A DNA stretch of 64,000 nucleotides, from assembly GCA_030386875.1 (NCBI GenBank), contig CM059576.1, positions 20,377,058 to 20,441,057 on the forward strand. The letters are read 5' to 3'. Origin of the DNA: Morinoia aosen (lineage: Eukaryota > Arthropoda > Malacostraca > Amphipoda > Talitridae). Of the stretch, positions 59,204 through 64,000 are shown piece by piece; the first letter of the stretch is position 1; each line of letters opens with the position of its first letter. Both the position numbers and the translations under genes were made by a program. The notes beneath the pieces were generated by a model. That model was not told the DNA's origin. It did no database searches and saw only the letters and a program-made list of their open reading frames with translations.

Positions 59204-59713
59204 TGTCAGGCTATTGTCGTAGATGCCGACTTGTGCCTATATAATTCAACAGGAGGGAAAATAATTCTCCTCGCATAACTAAACTCTCGTATCACAGACA
59301 CTTGAGAAGCATATATCCGTCTCAGATTTGAAAATTTCAACAGCTTGATTTTTATATCGGCTCAAATTTCGCAGCTCGAATTTCATTTCGGCTCTAACTT
59401 TCGACGCCTGCATTACTAGCGTGAATTACTAGCGTGAAAAGCTCCATAGCTAGAATTTCGTCTCGACTCAAATTTCGAAAGCTTGATTTTTTTATCGGCT
59501 CAAATTTCGCAGCTCGAATTTCATTTCGGCTCTAACTTTCGACGCCTGCATTACTAGCGTGAAAAGCTCCATAGCTAGAATTTCGTCTCGACTCAAATTT
59601 CGAAAGCTTGATTTTTATATCGGCTCAAATTTTGCAGCTCGAATTTCATTTCGGCTCTAACTTTCGACGCCTGCATTACTAGCGTGACAAGCTCGTAGCT
59701 TATTCATCTCGAC
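59204..59713 (+). mobile_element. 3' LTR, truncated, with an extra internal repeat unit
   Basis: It starts TGTCAGGCTATTGTCG like the 5' LTR and shows one difference in its first 245 or so bases. It has three internal units (starts 59342, 59480, 59605) against two in the 5' LTR. The first is 138 bp because of a 13 bp local duplication (GAATTACTAGCGT). It breaks off after TAGCTTATTCATCTCGAC, so the final part of the LTR is missing. Confidence 0.8.
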
Positions 59714-59717
59714 ATCT

Positions 59718-60346
59718 CGTTTTGTTGGATATTTGGTTTGGCTGTATCCTCTTGGGCGCCAAAAGTTTGATAGTTGTTTCGGCAGATCCACGTTGCGTGC
59801 CTAATTATAGATTATTTATTTGGCTGGTACTTCTTTTGAGCCAGCGATAATAGTTTCCCTATTTTAGGGTTCTGAGTGCCGTAAATTCTGAGGCTTTTAT
59901 TCCGGAGAATCTTCCTGATTTTTCAGGGATATGAGAGAAGTCAGTTGCTGAGTAATTATTTTATTAAGGCGAGGGTTTTTCAACAGTTTCCAAGTTGCGA
60001 ATATTATTCGGCAATTTTTGGAGTCCAGTCTGGTTACAAGGTTTGAAGATTTGAGCTGGTTTTTCAAGCTTTCAAAATTTGAGTCAAGATGAATAAGCTA
60101 CGAGCTAATCAAGCTTCGAGTTTTTAGAGCCGAACGAATTCTAGCTATGGAGCTTTTCACGCTAGTAATGCAGGCGTCGAAAGTTAGAGCCGAAATGAAA
60201 TTCGAGCTGTTGATATTTTGAAATCTGAGACGGATATATGCTTCTCAAGTATCTGTGATACGAGAGTTTAGTTATGCGAGGAGAATTATTCTCCCTCCTG
60301 TTAAATTATATTGGCACAAGTCGGCATCTTCGACAATAGCCTGACA
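59718..60346 (-). mobile_element. Inverted partial element: primer-site region plus LTR on the minus strand
   Basis: From 59718 the sequence is the reverse complement of the 5' leader: GGATATTTGG, then TCCTCTTGGGCGCCAAAAG (a reversed TGGCGCCC copy). From about 59802 it is the whole LTR, ending GACAATAGCCTGACA at 60346, the exact reverse of the LTR start. Only about one internal 121-125 bp unit is present. Its divergence from the 5' LTR is clearly higher than that between the two direct LTRs, so it comes from a different, older copy. Confidence 0.8.
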
Positions 60347-60735
60347 ACACACACTTCCACATCAGTACACACACCTCCACATCAGTCCACAAGCCTCCAC
60401 ATCAGTCCACACCTCTCCACATCAGCCCACACACCTCCACATCAGTACACACACCCCCACATCAGTACACACGCCTCCACATCAGTCCACACGCCTCCAC
60501 ATCAGTCCACACGCCTCCACATCAGTACACACACCTCCACATCAGTACACACACCTCCACATCAGTCCACACGCCTCCACATCAGTACACACACCCCCAC
60601 ATCAGTACACACGCCTCCACATCAGTCCACACGCCTCCACATCAGTACACACACCTCCACATCAGTACACACACCTCCACATCAGTCCACACGCCTCCAC
60701 ATCAGTACACACACCTCCACATCAGTACACACGCC
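60347..60735. repeat. Minisatellite, 20 bp unit, about 19 copies (second copy of the array)
   Basis: These are the same units as at 54822-55405. The first units match 55218 onward in variant order (TTCC, then CTCTCC, then CAGCCC, then CCCCC), which shows duplication of this block and not independent expansion. This copy is longer by several units. Confidence 0.95.
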
Positions 60736-61009
60736 ACCAGCACAAACGCCGGGTTACCACACAACCTCGCTGCACGTTCACAATTACGCACGATTTATCC
60801 CGTAGAAGACAACTGTGCTGTACATTCAAATCCGAGAAGGCAAGCAAGCCGAGAAAATTTTTGCCGACCTTACGTTCACGTCGATAACTCTAACTCCTGG
60901 GCTGAGCCTCGATCGTCTACTCACAGTAGCTTCGCAAGTTGACCCTGAAGTGTGTCCTTGAAGACGAGTGGCGCTTTGTCAGACAACCTGGAACAGAGAA
61001 ATGGCTAGT
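60736..61009. repeat. Unique flank, copy 2
   Basis: It matches 55406-55674 at about 95%. It ends at the same ATGGCTAGT where copy 1 meets the LTR, then continues into AAAGCACTTTC, which is probably the original uninterrupted sequence. Confidence 0.9.
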
Positions 61010-61584
61010 AAAGCACTTTCGCTGCTCTGTGCAGTCGAGAGGCAATGTGATGTCCAATAATGAAAATATTCATTGTTTTTCTTTCAGGAGATCGTAGGGT
61101 CTACACTGTCATACTGCATAGATCCTTCTATGTAATACATGTTCCCTGCTAGTGCAACAAACAACCTCGAAAGAACATACGAAACATGTGGTGTTGTATT
61201 AAGTTTGTGGCACGAGGGATCGTATACATGTTTCTTAACATGTATTTCCACTTCATTTAAAATCAGAATTCTACACTTGATGAGTATCTTGAATCTGGCT
61301 CATAATGGATTAACAATTAGAAAAGCTTCACTAGTCTAACTCGATTAATTTCTGAGATTTGATAAGCAAAGCATTTTTCTATTTTGGTTACCACCCATGA
61401 GATACTTCACAAAGTATCCACCCAAGAGTCACAAATTCCAAATTTCACTTCAAATCGCATTTAAAAGCAAAGACATTTATTTCAATTACATCAGGTCCAC
61501 AATACCTATACTGAAGTAAGCCTCAAGCCGAGAAACACACAAGGAAGTGTACCTATAACTCAATATATGAGTATGAATTACACA
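61010..61584. other. Unassigned spacer
   Basis: Nothing is recognised. Confidence 0.3.
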
Positions 61585-62170
61585 TATAATAGCACTGCGT
61601 GAGACCTGCACACAACCCAGCAATACCGCCAGTCGTGCATATAATAGCACATATAATAGCGCTGCGAGAGACCTGCACACAACCCAGCAATACCGCCAGT
61701 CGTGCATATAATAGCACATATAATAGCACTGCGTGAGACCTGCACACAACCCAGCAATACCGCCAGTCGTGCATATAATAGCACATATAATAGCACCGCG
61801 TGAGACCTGCACACAACCCAGCAATACCGCCAGTCGTGCATATAATAGCACATATAATAACACTGCGTTAGACCTGCACACAACCCAGGAATACCGCCAG
61901 TCATGTAAATAATAGCACATATAATAGCACTGCATGAGACCTGCACACAACCCAGCAATACCGCCAGTCGTGCATATAATAGCACATATAATAGCACTGC
62001 GTGAGACCTGCACACAACCCAGCAATACCGGCAGTCGTGCATATAATAGCACATATAATAGCACTGCGAGAACTGCACACAACCCAGCAATACCGCCAGT
62101 CATCCATATAATAGCACATATAATAGCACTGCGTGAGACCTGCACACAACCCAGTAATACCGCCAGTCGG
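61585..62170. repeat. Minisatellite, 67 bp unit, about 9 copies
   Basis: The unit contains GCGTGAGACCTGCACACAAC, CCAGCAATACCGCCAGTCGT and GCATATAATAGCACATATAA. Copies are well conserved; one unit (about 62050) lost part of GTGAGACC. The internal ATATAATAGCAC is itself duplicated. Open frames on both strands are repeat artefacts. Confidence 0.95.
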
Positions 62171-62580
62171 GCACATTTGCCACTTACCGGCCACACTCGC
62201 AAGAGACGATTTCATCTATTTACGTAATGTACTAGGGACATTGCTCGTCCTAGATATCGATCTTCATAAATGTGAAGTATATGATACTATTCACACATCT
62301 CAGATGAACCAAATGCATTCCTAAAATTAACAACACAGAGCGTCTCCTGAGAGGAGAACCTTGTGTTCAGCCATTGCAGACGTTTTGATGGTTTCACTGG
62401 GGTATTGCGCTATTTGAAGAGGATTGGATACTGTATGTCCTCTTTGGCTGCATGAAGACGCGTCATTTGTCAGAAATACCAAGCAACACATACCGTATAT
62501 TTCCTTGCTTTCATACAGCTCTAACGAAAAGATAAACAACATTCGAGAAACACTTATCAATTTATCACGAAAGATCTCAC
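62171..62580. other. Spacer, putative intron after exon B
   Basis: I see nothing else here. The long minus-strand frame over 62327-62665 overlaps exon B in a different frame. Confidence 0.3.
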
Positions 62581-62673
62581 CGATCACAGCGCGAGGGACC
62601 TTCTCCTTCAGTCCTGATCCCACGCTGGTGCAGAGCAGCCACAAGCTTTCTTCTGTCCATGTCATTCAAGTCA
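62581..62673 (-). CDS. Candidate exon B of an unrecognised minus-strand gene
   Basis: The donor is GTGAGA after GATCG. The preferred acceptor is GAGTTATGTCGTAG, with a weak polypyrimidine tract. The exon is 93 bases: one leading base, 30 open codons and two trailing bases. It encodes DLNDMDRRKLVAALHQRGIR and TEGEGPSRCD. The leading T completes the AG left by exon A (Ser). An alternative acceptor after GACATGGACAG keeps the same phase and would begin RRKLVAALHQRG. A competing frame through the same DNA (ESLWLLCTSVGSGLKEKV) is also open and would fit exon D, but not exon A. The choice is uncertain. Confidence 0.45.
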
Positions 62674-63799
62674 CTACGACATAACTCGATCTCACCGTAC
62701 CTCAAATGGAAGCAGAAATGTTACAGTGAGAAGATGCTCACTCCGCAGGTGCATCTGACACAAACTTATAAATAAATAAACCGAGGCGCATGCAATAATG
62801 ACCTTTGAAAACACAAACAACGTCATGCTCATCGGTTTTACTGCTGAAAAGGAAATATAATCGGACAGAAGTGTATGAATATCTGTTTAAGAAACCTACA
62901 AAGTCGTACAAATCTACGCATAGCTCTGAATTAGGTGACAACTTCCACCCATGACTACGCCTTTTCTCAAAGAAAGAGAGCTACACTGGTATACGAAATT
63001 GGAAATTGAGTGTTTTTCATCTTTATTTTTCAAAGATCACAATTAGATCAATCAAAGGAGACTGTTAATTATATTACTGACGGGTGAGACTCTGTTTCGA
63101 CTTTGAGATATTCTTCAATTTGTCTTCTTGATCAATTTTTTGTCTTCTTAACTTTGTTTTGATAATCATCGCCCTCAGTTCGGTAATCACTCATTATTTG
63201 TTGTTCCCCGCTCTCATACAACAGAAATTACCCCAGCTAAATATTACAGGTTGAATGTGTAACGAGGTAGTCATATTTAATCCTTTAGATCGAAAACGTT
63301 GACATTTGCAGGAATAATGGAAGTAAATCCATTGATGATTTTTATTTCATTCATTCGATACGAGAAAAACTTTCTTGGTTTTCTACTTTAAATGTAATTC
63401 TCGTATTGGATTAGCTTGTAATTTAAATTTTAACACCATAGGAAAATAACAAATAAAATACGGAAATAGATAATAGTGTTGGGGTACCATGGATTACTTC
63501 TTTCATTAGTACATGCACGTCCATACATCAAACTTGGCCATTTCTGGTGCTTCCTTTTTTACGCAGCAGTTTTTATTTCGACATCTAAACACGTAAGGGG
63601 AAAATCTATCTCAGTAAGCTAAAGTAAAATGGGGCGAAGGTTTTTTACTTTGCCGACTTTAATTTATTCTGCAAGTTATTAAAGCATTCAAACCATCACT
63701 CACGTACTTCCAAAGAGTTCTCTCAATAAGTATCACGGCAGCAACAAATCCTGCTAATCAGAATGGATGTGCGGCTGCTGGTCGCCGCAGCCAACTCAC
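62674..63799. other. Putative intron between exons A and B
   Basis: AT-rich and without recognised features. It begins GTGAGT on the minus strand. Confidence 0.4.
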
Positions 63800-63959
63800 C
63801 TACCGCCGCGGGGGGCGAGAGTCAACACCGTGCTCGCCACCGCCTCCCAGGATGTGTCCGTGTCGCGGCAATTTACCCAAAGTTTGGGGAGAGGTGTGGC
63901 TGGCAGCGGCGCTTTGACCTCGCAGTTTCCATCTATGCTGAACGGAGCGGTCTCCACAT
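63800..63959 (-). CDS. Candidate exon A of an unrecognised minus-strand gene
   Basis: Acceptor GGTTCTCCCATTCTAG, 160 bases, perfect donor AG then GTGAGT. The exon has two leading bases, 52 open codons and two trailing bases. It encodes VETAPFSIDGNCEVKAPLPA, then TPLPKLWVNCRDTDTSWEAV and ASTVLTLAPRGG. It is GC-rich in an AT-rich setting and is the homologue of exon G at 28680-28836 with the same phases at both ends. Earlier exons must lie to the right of the window. I do not recognise the domain; the shared core is LPxLWV-x(7-11)-EAVAxTVxTLAPxGG. Confidence 0.6.
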
Positions 63960-64000
63960 CTAGAATGGGAGAACCATTCACACGATTAATAAGTGTCCAA

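Noticed and set aside
55083..60805. Two similar plus frames (55083-55505 and 60311-60805) that could be read as paralogous Ser/His-rich genes
   Set aside because: Both lie in the duplicated 20 bp minisatellite and read out into the duplicated flank; similarity is explained by the duplication.
1166..62170. Regular repeats considered as CRISPR arrays
   Set aside because: The repeats are head-to-tail with no unique spacers, no cas genes are present, and the DNA is eukaryotic.

Overview
The window looks like non-coding, repeat-dominated DNA from a eukaryote, most likely an arthropod and probably an insect. The evidence is the transposon mix (Tc1, mariner, piggyBac-type, hAT/BED-like, Penelope-like, a non-LTR LINE tail and a gypsy-like LTR element) and interspersed TTAGG/AACCT-like sequence that resembles the arthropod telomere motif. 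There are no bacterial-style operons or ribosome-binding sites. I saw no rRNA and no convincing tRNA. Species cannot be named from the sequence.

Layout. 1-0.95 kb: the 3' end of a LINE with its simple-repeat tail. 1.17-5.24 kb: four unrelated minisatellites (29, 20, 15 and about 19 bp units) almost back to back. 5.2-15.1 kb: AT-rich DNA with a Tc1 relic, a 1.1 kb inverted-repeat element with telomere-like filler, and a broken mariner-like relic. 16-24.8 kb: 42, 91 and 39 bp arrays. 26.7-27.3 kb: a 583 bp non-autonomous element with TTAA target duplications and CCCTTT termini. 29.2-30.6 kb: an inverted dimer of a Penelope-like 3' end. 30.7-39.7 kb: a broken arthropod multicopy gene, two mariners and a 1.67 kb Tc1 element whose reading frame has sprouted a 10 x 20 bp minisatellite. 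45.9-52.7 kb: three more arrays (about 50, 26 and 59 bp). 54.8-61.0 kb: a gypsy-like LTR element with intact gag-protease but no polymerase, four tandem primer-binding-site copies and an inverted LTR, sitting between two copies of a minisatellite plus unique flank. 61.6-62.2 kb: a 67 bp array.

Host genes. The only good evidence is a set of short GC-richer open segments on the minus strand with strong splice signals (63959-63800, 62673-62581, 45150-44887, 42690-42489, 42255-42107, 28836-28680). The phases of four consecutive candidates fit together. The first and last encode homologous segments, which suggests one long gene with a repeated module and introns packed with transposons and minisatellites. 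I do not recognise the protein. Almost all the long open frames in this window are artefacts of stop-free tandem repeats.

About 12 kb (roughly a fifth) is minisatellite by my count. Coordinates of repeats and relics are read by eye and may be off by a few bases; copy numbers are estimates from array length divided by unit length.
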